Assembly (NCBI RefSeq): GCF_026242055.1 | Contig: NZ_JAPJDL010000005.1 | Coordinates: forward strand, 1-64,000 | Length of the DNA: 64,000 nucleotides | Origin: Lentzea sp. NEAU-D7 | Lineage (GTDB): Bacteria > Actinomycetota > Actinomycetes > Mycobacteriales > Pseudonocardiaceae | Reading direction: 5' to 3' | Notes under the pieces: generated by a model | Told to the model about the DNA's origin: nothing | The model's database searches: none | What the model saw: the letters and a program-made list of their open reading frames with translations, nothing else | Shown here: positions 1 to 8,284 of the stretch, piece after piece | Numbering within the stretch: position 1 is the stretch's first letter | Layout: each line of letters opens with the position of its first letter | Position numbers and translations under genes: made by a program

Positions 1-2
1 CT

Positions 3-157
3 ACGCAACAGGCAGCCGCCCAACGCAACAGGCGTGCCATCAACCCACGCACGGCGCGGGCCCCCTGATCAGATTGCCGGGGGTCTGGGGGCAGCGCCCC
101 CAGGGGAAGCACGCAAGGCGACCAGGCCGCCCGCAAGGTGACCACCCGCAAGGTCGC
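3..157. repeat. short direct repeats in upstream leader region
   Basis: Two exact copies of ACGCAACAGGC lie at 3-13 and 23-33. Three copies of a CGCAAGG(C/T)-type unit lie at 112-123, 132-143 and 147-157. The whole 1-235 stretch before the first gene otherwise shows only the hairpin at 85-103. No open frame with normal codon bias is visible. The repeats may be simple slippage products; no function can be assigned. Confidence 0.4.
85..103. terminator. GC-rich perfect hairpin (terminator or REP-like element)
   Basis: CTGGGGGC (85-92), loop AGC, GCCCCCAG (96-103) is a perfect 8-bp stem with a 3-nt loop. No T-run follows, which is common for actinomycete terminators. Very similar GGGTCTGGGGGC...GCCCCCAG hairpins occur as dispersed intergenic elements in actinomycete genomes (general knowledge), so it may be a repeat rather than a dedicated terminator. 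It could end transcription of a gene left of the window. Confidence 0.5.
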
Positions 158-235
158 ACCCCCAGGCTGACAGCACCCTAACGACCACTTACGTACCCTC
201 AGCACACCACTCCCCAGCCAGAAGAAGGAGCCCCC

Positions 236-1084
236 GTGCCGAGGCCAGCACTGATCCTGACGCTACTGCTGGCGTTGGGCGCGTGCTCCTCCCCCGCACC
301 CACCCCGCTCCCAGCCCCACCCCCGACCTCAACCAAGCCCTCCACCCCACCACAAGAACAGGTCCACATCTCCATAGGCGACTCCTACGCCACAGGCTTC
401 GGCCCGAACGGCACAGCCGAGAGCTTCGCCCAGATAGTCGCCAAGCAGTCGAACCTCAAACTGATCAACCTGGCCTGCAACGGCGCCACCTCGGCAGACC
501 TGGCCTCCAAGCCGGCCTGCGGCCCGGACGCCGGCGGCAGGACCCAGCTGGACGCCGCCGTGGACGCGCTGCGCGGTGGAAAAGCCGGTCTGGTCACGGT
601 GGTGATCGGCGGCAACGACCTGGCGCCGTGCGCGCTGTCGCAGGAACCGCTGGAGTGCGCGACGAGGACCGTCGCCGACATCCAGACCAACGTCGCCGGC
701 ACGCTCGCCGAGCTGCGGGAGGCGGCGCCGGACGTGAAGATCGTCGGGCTGACCTACCCGGACGTGTTCCTCGGTGCCTGGGTGAACCCGTCGTTCCCGA
801 ACGGCAAGAACCTCGCCCGGCTGTCGGTCACGATGTTCCAGGACTTCAACACCAGGATCGCGGCGCAGTACGGCAGGTTCGGCGCGAAGTTCGCCGACGT
901 CACGAGCTCCACCGGCGGCTACGGCGCGCTGACCGAGCTGACCCAGGACCCGAAGTACGGTCAGGTCCCCGCCTCGGTGGCCAAGGTGTGCGCGCTCACC
1001 TACTTCTGCGACCGCACCGACGTGCACCCGACGCCCGCCGGTCATCAGGCGATCGCGGAGGCCGTCGCCGCGGCGAGCCGCTAG
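236..1084 (+). CDS. SGNH/GDSL-family hydrolase, predicted lipoprotein
   Basis: The 282-aa product starts at GTG 236, preceded by AAGAAGGAG. A hydrophobic signal ends in a lipobox (LALGAC, Cys17), followed by a Pro/Ser/Thr-rich tether to about residue 45, so it is probably membrane-anchored outside the cell. SGNH blocks are visible: GDSYATG with nucleophile Ser50, a GGND block near residue 125, and DVHPTPAGH near the C-terminus supplying the Asp/His pair. Six cysteines in the catalytic part may form disulfides. The family hydrolyses esters (lipids, acetylated sugars); the substrate cannot be told from sequence. It is transcribed alone as far as can be seen. Confidence 0.85.
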   Translation: MPRPALILTLLLALGACSSPAPTPLPAPPPTSTKPSTPPQEQVHISIGDSYATGFGPNGTAESFAQIVAKQSNLKLINLACNGATSADLASKPACGPDAGGRTQLDAAVDALRGGKAGLVTVVIGGNDLAPCALSQEPLECATRTVADIQTNVAGTLAELREAAPDVKIVGLTYPDVFLGAWVNPSFPNGKNLARLSVTMFQDFNTRIAAQYGRFGAKFADVTSSTGGYGALTELTQDPKYGQVPASVAKVCALTYFCDRTDVHPTPAGHQAIAEAVAAASR

Positions 1085-1244
1085 GCCGTCGTCTGCGGCG
1101 GAGGCCGGGCGTCCGGCTCTCGTGCGTCCGGGTGTTCCTCCGCGAACCGGGGCGGGGTTTTCCGCGTATTACCCGAAAGACTCTGTTGATCAGCCGCTCG
1201 GCCTGACAGTCTCTGGAACCGTTGCCGCACCGAGGAAGTGGTTG

Positions 1245-2198
1245 ATGACCGTGCTCCCGCACAGCACCGACGTCCTGCACCGGCTGAACGACGCCGTCGA
1301 CGGCTTCCTGCGCAGCGAGAAGGAGTTCGACCTCGCGGATCCGTCGGCGCACATGCTGGTCGGTGGCCGTTTCCGCACGCTCAGCGCCCAGATCGGCGCC
1401 AGCGTGCTCGCGGGCGTGCCGGACGAGGACGTCGCCGCGATCGTCCAGCCCGCGCGGTCGAAGTGTTCGCGCTCGCCCTTCACGCGCGACGAGAACGAGT
1501 GGGCGCGCGGCTACCCGAGCGACTTCCAGCTGGTCGAGCACGTGATGGCGCAGGCCAACAACTCCACGCCGGGCACGCTCGGCTGGCACGTCGAGGCGCA
1601 CCTGCAGGGCTCCGCGATCGCCCAGCAGCAGCGCAACCGGGTGATGCACCAGGCGCGGCTGATCAGCGACGCCCTGACCGCGCCGCGCAACGGCCCGCGT
1701 TCGGTGCTGCTGATCGCGTCCGGCGCCGCCCCCGACCTGAGGCTCATCCCGCCCGGCATCATGCGGCCCGGTGACAGGTTCGTGCTCACCGACGTCGACC
1801 CGGACGCGCTGGAACTGGCCCAGAAGCGGCTCGGGCTGCTCAACGAGGCCACGACCGCGGTCCCCGGCAACGTGTTCCGGGCGATTCCGAAGCTCGCCGA
1901 GCTCGGGCCGTTCGACCTGGTGCTGGTCAACGGCCTGTACGACTACCTCAACGACCGGGCGGCCGTGCGGCTCACCGAGGCCGTGCTGACCAGGCTCTGC
2001 CGTCCCGGCGGCACGTTCTACTTCTCCAGCAGCACGACCGGGAACCCGTTCCGGTGGGCGCTCGAGTACCTGATGGACTGGTCGGTGGTCGAACGCGACG
2101 AGCGCGCCGTCCGGGCGTTGCTGCCGGGCTGCGACGTGTCGGCGGGGCTCGATCCGACCGGGCTGGCGCTGCTCACGCACGTCCGCACCAGGCGGTGA
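1245..2198 (+). CDS. class I SAM-dependent methyltransferase
   Basis: A longer frame opens at 1122, but the ATG at 1245 has GAGGAAG 8 nt upstream and begins where the protein looks folded, giving 317 aa. The C-terminal half is a class I methyltransferase core: VLLIASGAAPD (degenerate motif I), VLTDVDPDALELA (acidic end of strand 2), FDLVLVNGLYDYL (motif IV region) and CRPGGTFYFSS. The GLYDYL and MDWSVVERDE segments resemble methyltransferases annotated as EF/3-hydroxypalmitate methyl ester synthesis (PhcB-like); that is recalled similarity only. The first 130 residues carry no domain I recognise. Substrate unknown. Confidence 0.7.
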   Translation: MTVLPHSTDVLHRLNDAVDGFLRSEKEFDLADPSAHMLVGGRFRTLSAQIGASVLAGVPDEDVAAIVQPARSKCSRSPFTRDENEWARGYPSDFQLVEHVMAQANNSTPGTLGWHVEAHLQGSAIAQQQRNRVMHQARLISDALTAPRNGPRSVLLIASGAAPDLRLIPPGIMRPGDRFVLTDVDPDALELAQKRLGLLNEATTAVPGNVFRAIPKLAELGPFDLVLVNGLYDYLNDRAAVRLTEAVLTRLCRPGGTFYFSSSTTGNPFRWALEYLMDWSVVERDERAVRALLPGCDVSAGLDPTGLALLTHVRTRR

Positions 2199-2222
2199 CG
2201 ACGCCCCGGACGCGGACGGTGC

Positions 2223-2834
2223 TCAGCGCAGGCCGTGGGCGATCCGGGTCACGAAGGCGACCAGCCGGTCCGGCGTGAACCTGTCCGGGTCGGTGAGGAC
2301 GAGCCGCCCGGACATCTCGGCGAGGGCGAGCATCGCGTGGCCGAGCAGGGCCGAGTCGAGGTCGTCGAGGCGGCCGAGCTCCTTGAGGCCCAGCGCGGCC
2401 AGGTCCTCGATCTGGGCCAGCACCCCGGCGCGGACCAGTTCCACCTGGTCGCGGAACTCGTGCGGGGTGCCCTCCGGCGGCAGCAGCACGAGGCGCCAGC
2501 GGTCGGGGGCCTCGACCACGGCGTGCACGAAGACCCGGACGGCGTCGGCGAAGGCGTCGTCCGGCGAACGGGTGGCGAAGTCCGTGGGCAGGGCGGCCAG
2601 GACCTGCTCGGTGGCGCGGCCCGCCTCGCGTTCGAGCAGGGCGCCGATGAGCTCGCCCCGGTTCGCGAACAGGTCGTAGAGCACGGGCTTGGTGACCTCG
2701 GCCCGTTTCGCGACCGACTCCATCGTGACGGTGTCGAACCCGGCCGGGATCAGGCTCAGAGCGGCGTCCAGCAGCTGCTCGCGGCGCTGCTCCGGCGGCA
2801 GGCGGCGGGCGTACTTGCGACGCGTTGTGCTCAC
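2223..2834 (-). CDS. TetR-family transcriptional regulator
   Basis: 203 aa from GTG 2834. The N-terminal helix-turn-helix (residues about 25-60, TVTMESVAKRAEVTKPVLYD then LFANRGEL) is typical TetR, and the rest is an all-helical ligand-binding domain. It is divergent from the oxidative operon starting at 2906, with a palindromic operator in the 71-bp gap. It therefore most likely represses itself and that operon and responds to a small hydrophobic ligand. It converges with the methyltransferase gene (24-bp gap). Confidence 0.88.
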   Translation of the reverse strand: MSTTRRKYARRLPPEQRREQLLDAALSLIPAGFDTVTMESVAKRAEVTKPVLYDLFANRGELIGALLEREAGRATEQVLAALPTDFATRSPDDAFADAVRVFVHAVVEAPDRWRLVLLPPEGTPHEFRDQVELVRAGVLAQIEDLAALGLKELGRLDDLDSALLGHAMLALAEMSGRLVLTDPDRFTPDRLVAFVTRIAHGLR

Positions 2835-2846
2835 CCGACCATATTG

Positions 2847-2885
2847 CTACGGTGGCGTAGCTTTCACAAAGCTACGCAGGCGTAG
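2847..2885. promoter_or_regulatory. composite palindromic operator between tetR and metal-hydrolase operon
   Basis: Two 14-bp palindromes, CTACGGTGGCGTAG (2847-2860) and CTACGCAGGCGTAG (2872-2885), are themselves arranged symmetrically around CTTT-CAC-AAAG. The entire 39 bp is one inverted repeat centred at 2866; its inner part GTAGCTTT-CAC-AAAGCTAC is perfect. It sits exactly between the divergent GTG at 2834 and ATG at 2906. Two TetR dimers could bind, one per 14-bp site. Assignment to the adjacent TetR is inference from position. Confidence 0.75.
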
Positions 2886-2905
2886 TAATTGGCGGAGGTA
2901 CTGCG

Positions 2906-3763
2906 ATGGAGCCGGACAACCTCGTTCTGCAGCCGCGTGACGTGCAGTTCGACTGGTCGACCCTGCCGATGCACTGGGTCCCGGACGAACCGGTGGCCAC
3001 GCACGTCATGAACGTCCTGCACCTGCTGCTGCCCGAGGGCGAGCGGTGGTTCGTGCGCACCTTCCAGCAGGCGGTGCCGCTGATCACCGACGACACGCTG
3101 CGCGAGGACGTGCTCGGGTTCATCGGGCAGGAGGCGATGCACGCCGAGGCGCACAGCGAGGTCCTGGACCACCTCCTCGCCAACGGGCTCGACCCGCGGC
3201 CGTTCACCCGGCAGATGGAACACGTCTTCCAGCGGATCCTCGGCCCGAAGGCCGGGCTGACGGAGGAGCAGGCACGCGAGCAGCTGATCGAACGGGTCGC
3301 GATCGTCGCCGCCGTCGAGCACTTCACGGCGTACCTGGGCGACTGGATGCTGAACGCCGGCGCGCTCGACCGGGCGGGCATCCACCCGGTGATGCTGGAC
3401 CTGCTGCGCTGGCACGCCGCCGAGGAGGTCGAGCACCGCAGCGTCGCCTACGACCTGATGTGCCACCTCGACCGCCGGTACGTGCGGCGGGCGCGGACGA
3501 TGCTGCTGGTCGCGCCGGTGCTGTTCTGGCTGTGGGTGCGCGGGGCGCGGTTCATGGTGCGCGCGGACAGGACCACGAGGGTGCGGCTCACCTGGCGGGA
3601 GACGATGAGGGCCGGGCGGCGCGGCCTGCTGCCGAAGCTGTCGGAGATCTTCCGCGCGTTCCTGCGCTACTTCCACCCCGCCTACCACCCGAGGCAGGAG
3701 GGGTCGACGTCGCAGGCGATCGCCTACCTCGCCTCCTCCCCCGCCGCTCGTGAGGCGCACTGA
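2906..3763 (+). CDS. PF10118-type predicted metal-dependent hydrolase
   Basis: 285 aa from ATG 2906, with GGAGG 9 nt upstream. The protein is helical and carries two ExxH-type clusters expected to bind metal: GFIGQEAMHAEAH (near residues 70-82) and WHAAEEVEHRSVAYD (near 170-184). This pattern matches the family annotated as metal-dependent hydrolase (PF10118/COG3687), whose fold suggests a ferritin-like di-iron centre. A hydrophobic stretch near residue 200 (MLLVAPVLFWLWV) suggests membrane association. It is first in an operon with a flavin/2Fe-2S reductase and an EphD-like fusion. An oxygenase role fed by that reductase fits better than hydrolysis, but this is inference. Confidence 0.8.
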   Translation: MEPDNLVLQPRDVQFDWSTLPMHWVPDEPVATHVMNVLHLLLPEGERWFVRTFQQAVPLITDDTLREDVLGFIGQEAMHAEAHSEVLDHLLANGLDPRPFTRQMEHVFQRILGPKAGLTEEQAREQLIERVAIVAAVEHFTAYLGDWMLNAGALDRAGIHPVMLDLLRWHAAEEVEHRSVAYDLMCHLDRRYVRRARTMLLVAPVLFWLWVRGARFMVRADRTTRVRLTWRETMRAGRRGLLPKLSEIFRAFLRYFHPAYHPRQEGSTSQAIAYLASSPAAREAH

Positions 3764-3818
3764 TGCGCCGCGGCTCGATCGCGGCCGTCCACTCCACGCC
3801 GCACGGAGAGGCGGTTCG

Positions 3819-4715
3819 ATGCTGCGGGGCCTGACCCGGTTCGGGAACCTCTACGACGCCGCCGTCACCCGGTTCGGCGGCCGGGCACGACCAGGTGCCG
3901 CACGCGACGCGTTGTGGCTCGACGTCGTCGACCGCTCCCAGGTCGCGGACGGCGTGGTCGCCCTCCGCTTCGGCGGCCCGGCGCTGCCCGCCTGGCAGCC
4001 CGGCTGCCACCTCGACCTGCACCTGCCGTCCGGGCTGCGCCGCCAGTACTCGCTGTGCGGTGATCCGGCCGAGAACACCTACCGGATCGCGGTCCGCGAG
4101 GTCGGCGCCGGTTCGCGCGAGGTGCAGGCGTTGCGGGTCGGCGACCGGATCCAGGTGCGGGGGCCGCGCAACGCGTTCCCGTTCGCCGGGATCGGGCCCG
4201 TCGTGTTCGTGGCGGGCGGCATCGGGATCACCGCGATCCTGCCGATGGTGCGCGCGGCCGCGCGGGCGGGCCTCGACTGGCGGCTCGTGTACTGCGGGCG
4301 GTCGATGGCGGCGATGCCGTTCCTGGACGAGCTGCCGGTCGGCCGCGTCGACGTGCGGATCGGACGCGGACCGGCGCTGCTCGCGGAGGCGACGCCGAGT
4401 GCCGCGGTGTACTGCTGCGGGCCGGCGTCGATGCTCGACCAGGTGCGGGCCGAGTTCGCGTCGCGCTGGCTGCACTTCGAACGCTTCAGCCCGCCGCCGA
4501 TCGTCGGCGGCCGGCCGTTCGCGGTCGAGCTGCGGCGCAGCGGGGTGACCCTCGACGTGCCGGCCGACCGGTCGGCGCTCGACGTGATCAGGGACTTCCG
4601 GCCGTCGGTCGCCTACTCCTGCCGGCAGGGGTTCTGCGGCACGTGCGACGTCGGCGGCGTGCGGATCTGCGTGGACCGGCCCACCGGTGACCGACTCGTC
4701 TTGGAGGATCTGTGA
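3819..4715 (+). CDS. PDR/VanB-type flavin/NAD(P)H/2Fe-2S oxidoreductase
   Basis: The open frame begins at 3750 inside the previous gene; ATG 3819 with GGAGAG upstream gives 298 aa. Domain order: FAD/FMN-binding barrel with RQYSLCG, NAD-binding domain with FVAGGIGITAILPM and YCCGPASML, then a C-terminal plant-type ferredoxin domain with SCRQGFCGTCDVG and a final conserved cysteine (RICVDRP). This is the phthalate dioxygenase reductase/VanB layout, passing electrons from NAD(P)H to an oxygenase. Its neighbour with a putative di-iron site is the obvious acceptor. Its stop overlaps the next start (GTGA at 4712-4715), so translation is coupled. Confidence 0.9.
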   Translation: MLRGLTRFGNLYDAAVTRFGGRARPGAARDALWLDVVDRSQVADGVVALRFGGPALPAWQPGCHLDLHLPSGLRRQYSLCGDPAENTYRIAVREVGAGSREVQALRVGDRIQVRGPRNAFPFAGIGPVVFVAGGIGITAILPMVRAAARAGLDWRLVYCGRSMAAMPFLDELPVGRVDVRIGRGPALLAEATPSAAVYCCGPASMLDQVRAEFASRWLHFERFSPPPIVGGRPFAVELRRSGVTLDVPADRSALDVIRDFRPSVAYSCRQGFCGTCDVGGVRICVDRPTGDRLVLEDL

Positions 4716-6331
4716 AGGTGCGTTCCGGGGAAGTCGAACTCGCGGTGCAGGTGCGCGGCACGTCCGGGCCGACGGTGGTCCTCGTGCACGGGTATCCGGA
4801 CACGCACGAGGTCTGGGACCGCGTGGCCGCCCTGCTGGAGAAGGACTTCCGCGTCGTCACGTACGACGTGCGGGGTGCCGGCGAGTCCTCGGCGCCGTCC
4901 ACCGAGGACGGCTACCGGCTCGAACGGCTGGCGGCGGACCTGTTCGCGGTGATCGACGCGGTCAGCCCGGACGAGCCGGTGCACCTGGTCGGCCACGACT
5001 GGGGCTCGATCCAGTCCTGGGAGGCGGTGACCACGCCCGGCGCGCGGATCGCCACGTTCACGTCCATCTCCGGGCCGTGCCTCGACCACATGGGGCACTG
5101 GTCGCGGAAGGGGCTGTCGATCGCCCACCTCCGGCAGTTCCTCCGGTCCTGGTACATCGGCGCGTTCCACCTGCCGGTGCTCGCGCCCCTGTTCTGGCGG
5201 CTCTACCTCGGCCCGCGCTGGGGAGGCGTGCTGCGGCGGCTGGAAGGTGTGGAGGTCGAGCCCGCACGCACGATCACCTCCGACGCCGTGCGCGGGATCT
5301 CGTTGTACCGGGCTAACATCCGGCAGGTCATGCGCTCGCCGCGGCAGCGTTTCGCGCCGATGCCGGTGCAGGTGGTCCAGCCGGTCCACGACCGCTACAT
5401 CCGCACCGAGCCACTCGACCTCGAACGCTGGGTGCCGTCGCTCACGCGCCGGAAGATCGCGGCCGGGCACTGGGCACCGCTGAGCCACCCGGAGCCTCTG
5501 GCCCGGATGATCAGCGAGTTCGTCGCGGACTCCACGCCGAAGCGCGAGCTCGTGGTGATCACGGGTGGTGGAAGCGGCATCGGCAGGGCGACCGCGGTGG
5601 CGTTCGCCAGGGCCGGCGCCCGCGTCGTGGTGTCCGATGTGGACTTCGCCGCGGCGGAGGAGACCGCCGGTGTGGTGGACGGTCACGCCTACGAGGTGGA
5701 CGTGCGCTCCGAGGAGGCGGTGCGGGCCTGGGCTCGGCAGGTCGCGGACGAGCACGGCGTGCCGGACGTGGTCGTGAACAACGCCGGTATCGGCCACTCC
5801 GGGTCGTTCCTGTCGACCTCGACCGAGCAGTGGCGACGGGTGCTGGACGTCAACCTGTGGGGTGTCGTGCACGGCTGCCGGGCGTTCGGCGAGCTGATGG
5901 TCGAACGCGGAGAGGGCGGCCACATCGTGAACCTGTCCTCGGCGGCGGCATACCTGCCGTCGAAGATCCTCTCCGCGTACGCCACCAGCAAGGCCGCGGT
6001 GTTCATGCTGTCGGACTGCCTGCGGGCGGAGCTCGCGCCGCACGCCATCGGCGTCAGCGCCATCTGCCCAGGGGTCGTGAACACCAACATCACCGCCACC
6101 ACGACGTTCTCCGGCGTGAGCCCCGAGGAGGAACGCCGCAAGCAGGACCGCGCGTCCCGCCTCTACGCCCGGCGCGGCTTCGGCCCGGAGGGCGTCGCCA
6201 CGGAGATCGTGCGCGCGGTGCGCCGCAACAAGCCCGTCGTGCCGGTGACCGCGGAGGCCAAGGCGGCCCGGCTCGCCGGCCGGGTCGCACCGGGCCTCCT
6301 GCGCACGTTCGCCAAGCTAGACCTCGGCTAG
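4712..6331 (+). CDS. ephD: EphD-like bifunctional alpha/beta hydrolase :: short-chain dehydrogenase
   Basis: 539 aa from GTG 4712. The N-terminal half is an epoxide-hydrolase-type alpha/beta hydrolase: HGYPD oxyanion loop (26-30), nucleophile Asp96 in GHDWGS, catalytic His253 in AGHW. The C-terminal half is a classical SDR: TGGGSGIG (284-291), NNAG and YATSK with Tyr423/Lys427. This exact fusion is known in mycobacterial EphD (Rv2214c), linked to lipid epoxide and mycolate metabolism. Here it is third in an operon behind a putative di-iron protein and its reductase, suggesting oxidation of a lipid followed by epoxide opening and alcohol oxidation. The symbol is by homology only. It converges with and overlaps the next gene by 15 bp. 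Confidence 0.85.
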   Translation: MKVRSGEVELAVQVRGTSGPTVVLVHGYPDTHEVWDRVAALLEKDFRVVTYDVRGAGESSAPSTEDGYRLERLAADLFAVIDAVSPDEPVHLVGHDWGSIQSWEAVTTPGARIATFTSISGPCLDHMGHWSRKGLSIAHLRQFLRSWYIGAFHLPVLAPLFWRLYLGPRWGGVLRRLEGVEVEPARTITSDAVRGISLYRANIRQVMRSPRQRFAPMPVQVVQPVHDRYIRTEPLDLERWVPSLTRRKIAAGHWAPLSHPEPLARMISEFVADSTPKRELVVITGGGSGIGRATAVAFARAGARVVVSDVDFAAAEETAGVVDGHAYEVDVRSEEAVRAWARQVADEHGVPDVVVNNAGIGHSGSFLSTSTEQWRRVLDVNLWGVVHGCRAFGELMVERGEGGHIVNLSSAAAYLPSKILSAYATSKAAVFMLSDCLRAELAPHAIGVSAICPGVVNTNITATTTFSGVSPEEERRKQDRASRLYARRGFGPEGVATEIVRAVRRNKPVVPVTAEAKAARLAGRVAPGLLRTFAKLDLG

Positions 6332-6757
6332 CTCCCCACCGAACGCGGCGGCGAGGCGGAGCCAGGGCGCGGCCTCCTCCGGCCGGCCCTGCCGCTCCAG
6401 CGTGCGGCCGAGCAGCAGGTGGGCGTAGTGCTCGACCGGGTCGCGGTCCACGATCACGCGGAGCCGCGCCTCGGCCTTGTTCAGCTGCGCCGAGTGGTAG
6501 TAGGCGCGGGCCAGCAACAGGTGGAGGTCCGTCTGGAACGGCACCTCGTCGGCGACGGCGGCCAGCAGCTCCGCGGCCTTGACGTAGTCGCGGGACTCGA
6601 ACAGCAGCTGCCCGCGCTCCCACTTCTCCGCGGGAGTCTCGACGTGGCCGGCGTCGAACAGGCGCCTCGCCGTCACCCAACGATCTGCCGCCACCTCACC
6701 GCCGGGCTGGTAGGCGTTGAACATCGTGCTGTCGTGCACCGAGAGTTCGTTGTTCAT
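6317..6757 (-). CDS. small tetratricopeptide-repeat protein
   Basis: The reading frame is open to 7066, but ATG 6757 has a strong AAGGGAGGTT site and overlaps the stop of the upstream esterase gene (ATGA), giving 146 aa. Two to three TPR-like helix pairs are visible (WERGQLLFESRDYVKAAELL; LLLARAYYHSAQLNKAEARL; LLLGRTLERQGRPEEAAPWL). It has no signal peptide and is presumably a cytoplasmic protein-interaction module. Tight coupling with a carboxylesterase is the only clue to its job. Its end overlaps the convergent ephD-like gene by 15 bp. Confidence 0.8.
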   Translation of the reverse strand: MNNELSVHDSTMFNAYQPGGEVAADRWVTARRLFDAGHVETPAEKWERGQLLFESRDYVKAAELLAAVADEVPFQTDLHLLLARAYYHSAQLNKAEARLRVIVDRDPVEHYAHLLLGRTLERQGRPEEAAPWLRLAAAFGGELAEV

Positions 6758-8229
6758 CGAACCTCCCTTCCGGCGCGTACAACGCCTTCCAGGGGCAGGT
6801 ATTCCCAGGTGTGGTCCTGCCAGATCAGGCGCGACGTCTCCTCCGGGTAGGCGGTCACCTCGTCCTGGACGTCGAACACGCGTGTCACGCGGCCGGTGAG
6901 GTCGTAGGCGGGCCAGCCGGGATCTCCGTGCACCGCGAACCCCGTCCACGCCGCCCGCATCCGATCGGACACCTGCCGCACCTCCGGGGTGATCTCGCCG
7001 AGCACCGCGGCCGCCTGTCCGCGGTCGAGGTTGCCGAACACCAGCGGCACGTCCAGCCCGTGGCACGCGCGGAACGCCTCGGTCGGCTCGAAGGCCACCA
7101 CGTACACGTGTGCCCGGCCGCCCGCCGCCACCTGTGCCTCCGCGAGGTGCAGCGACGGCATCCGGAACAGCCAGTCCGAGCAGACCAGCTCGAACAACTC
7201 CTCCGGCTCCCCGGCCGGATACGCGAGGCCGGGGGCGAACACCTCAAGCGCCTCCGCCGCCTGCTCCGGCGTCACGCTGCCCGCCAGGCCCTCCAGCACC
7301 GACAGCAGCCGCTGTTCGTGGCGCGTGTGCCCGGCGATCAGCTCGACGTCGCGCGCCGCACCCGACTTCAGCGCCTCCCACGGCGTCGTCGGCAGGACGT
7401 CGCCGTCGACCACGGGCGCGAACGGGATCTGCTTGTGCGCGGCCCGGCCCCAGCGGCCGAACCGCCGGATCTTCGCCATGACCTCGTCGCCCGCGACCGG
7501 CAGCAGTTCCGGGTCCACAGTGGACAGATCGGCGGCGGTCGGGCGCAACCCGAGCTCGGCGGCGCACGCGGTGGCGACGTCCGCGGCCAGTTCCGGCGAG
7601 AAGAACGTGCCGGGCACGCTGCTCGCGATCGCGCGGTGGAACAGTCCCGCGGCACGGGGCATCGCGAGCAGCGCCGCCACCGAGCCGCCGCCCGCGGACT
7701 GGCCGAAGACCGTCACGCGGGCCGGGTCGCCGCCGAACGCGCGGATGTTGTCGCGCACCCACTCCAGCGCCGCGACCTGGTCCAGCAGCCCGCGGTTCGC
7801 GGGGGCACCCTCGATCAGCGCGAACCCCTCGACGCCGACGCGGTAGTTCAACGTCACCACGACGACACCGCCCGACGCGAGCCGCGCGCCGTCGTACTCG
7901 GGCAGGCCGGACATGCCGACCGTGTAGGCACCGCCCTGGATCCACACCATCACCGGCAGGTCGCCGGTGATGCCGGGCGACCAGATGTTCACCGTCAGCC
8001 ACTCGTCACCGGCCGCGCCCATGCCGTCCATGCCGAACACCGCGGCCTGCGGTGGCGGCGGCCCGAACTCCAGCGCCTCCCGCACTCCGTCCCACGCCTC
8101 GACCGGCTGCGGCGCGGCGAAGCGCAGCTCCCCGACCGGTGGCGCGGCGAACGGGATGCCGCGGAACACCGCCATCCCCTGTTCAGCGGTGCCGCGCACC
8201 GTGCCGCCGGTGACTCGAACCTCGACCAT
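6754..8229 (-). CDS. type-B carboxylesterase
   Basis: ATG 8229 is chosen over the frame opening at 8259 because MVEVRVTGG is the usual family N-terminus; 491 aa. Blocks of the carboxylesterase/cholinesterase fold are present: FRGIPFAAPPVGELRF, the oxyanion loop WIQGGAY, GDEWLTVNIW, and nucleophile Ser178 in GQSAGGGS, with an acidic residue and a late His expected further on. There is no signal peptide, so it is cytoplasmic, unlike secreted relatives. The stop overlaps the TPR gene start. The natural substrate is unknown; paralogues act on p-nitrobenzyl and short-chain esters. Confidence 0.88.
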   Translation of the reverse strand: MVEVRVTGGTVRGTAEQGMAVFRGIPFAAPPVGELRFAAPQPVEAWDGVREALEFGPPPPQAAVFGMDGMGAAGDEWLTVNIWSPGITGDLPVMVWIQGGAYTVGMSGLPEYDGARLASGGVVVVTLNYRVGVEGFALIEGAPANRGLLDQVAALEWVRDNIRAFGGDPARVTVFGQSAGGGSVAALLAMPRAAGLFHRAIASSVPGTFFSPELAADVATACAAELGLRPTAADLSTVDPELLPVAGDEVMAKIRRFGRWGRAAHKQIPFAPVVDGDVLPTTPWEALKSGAARDVELIAGHTRHEQRLLSVLEGLAGSVTPEQAAEALEVFAPGLAYPAGEPEELFELVCSDWLFRMPSLHLAEAQVAAGGRAHVYVVAFEPTEAFRACHGLDVPLVFGNLDRGQAAAVLGEITPEVRQVSDRMRAAWTGFAVHGDPGWPAYDLTGRVTRVFDVQDEVTAYPEETSRLIWQDHTWEYLPLEGVVRAGREVR

Positions 8230-8284
8230 GGCGGAATGGTCGGCGCAACACCCGTGCAAAAGCCAGGGAATTACCGCCGGGCGG

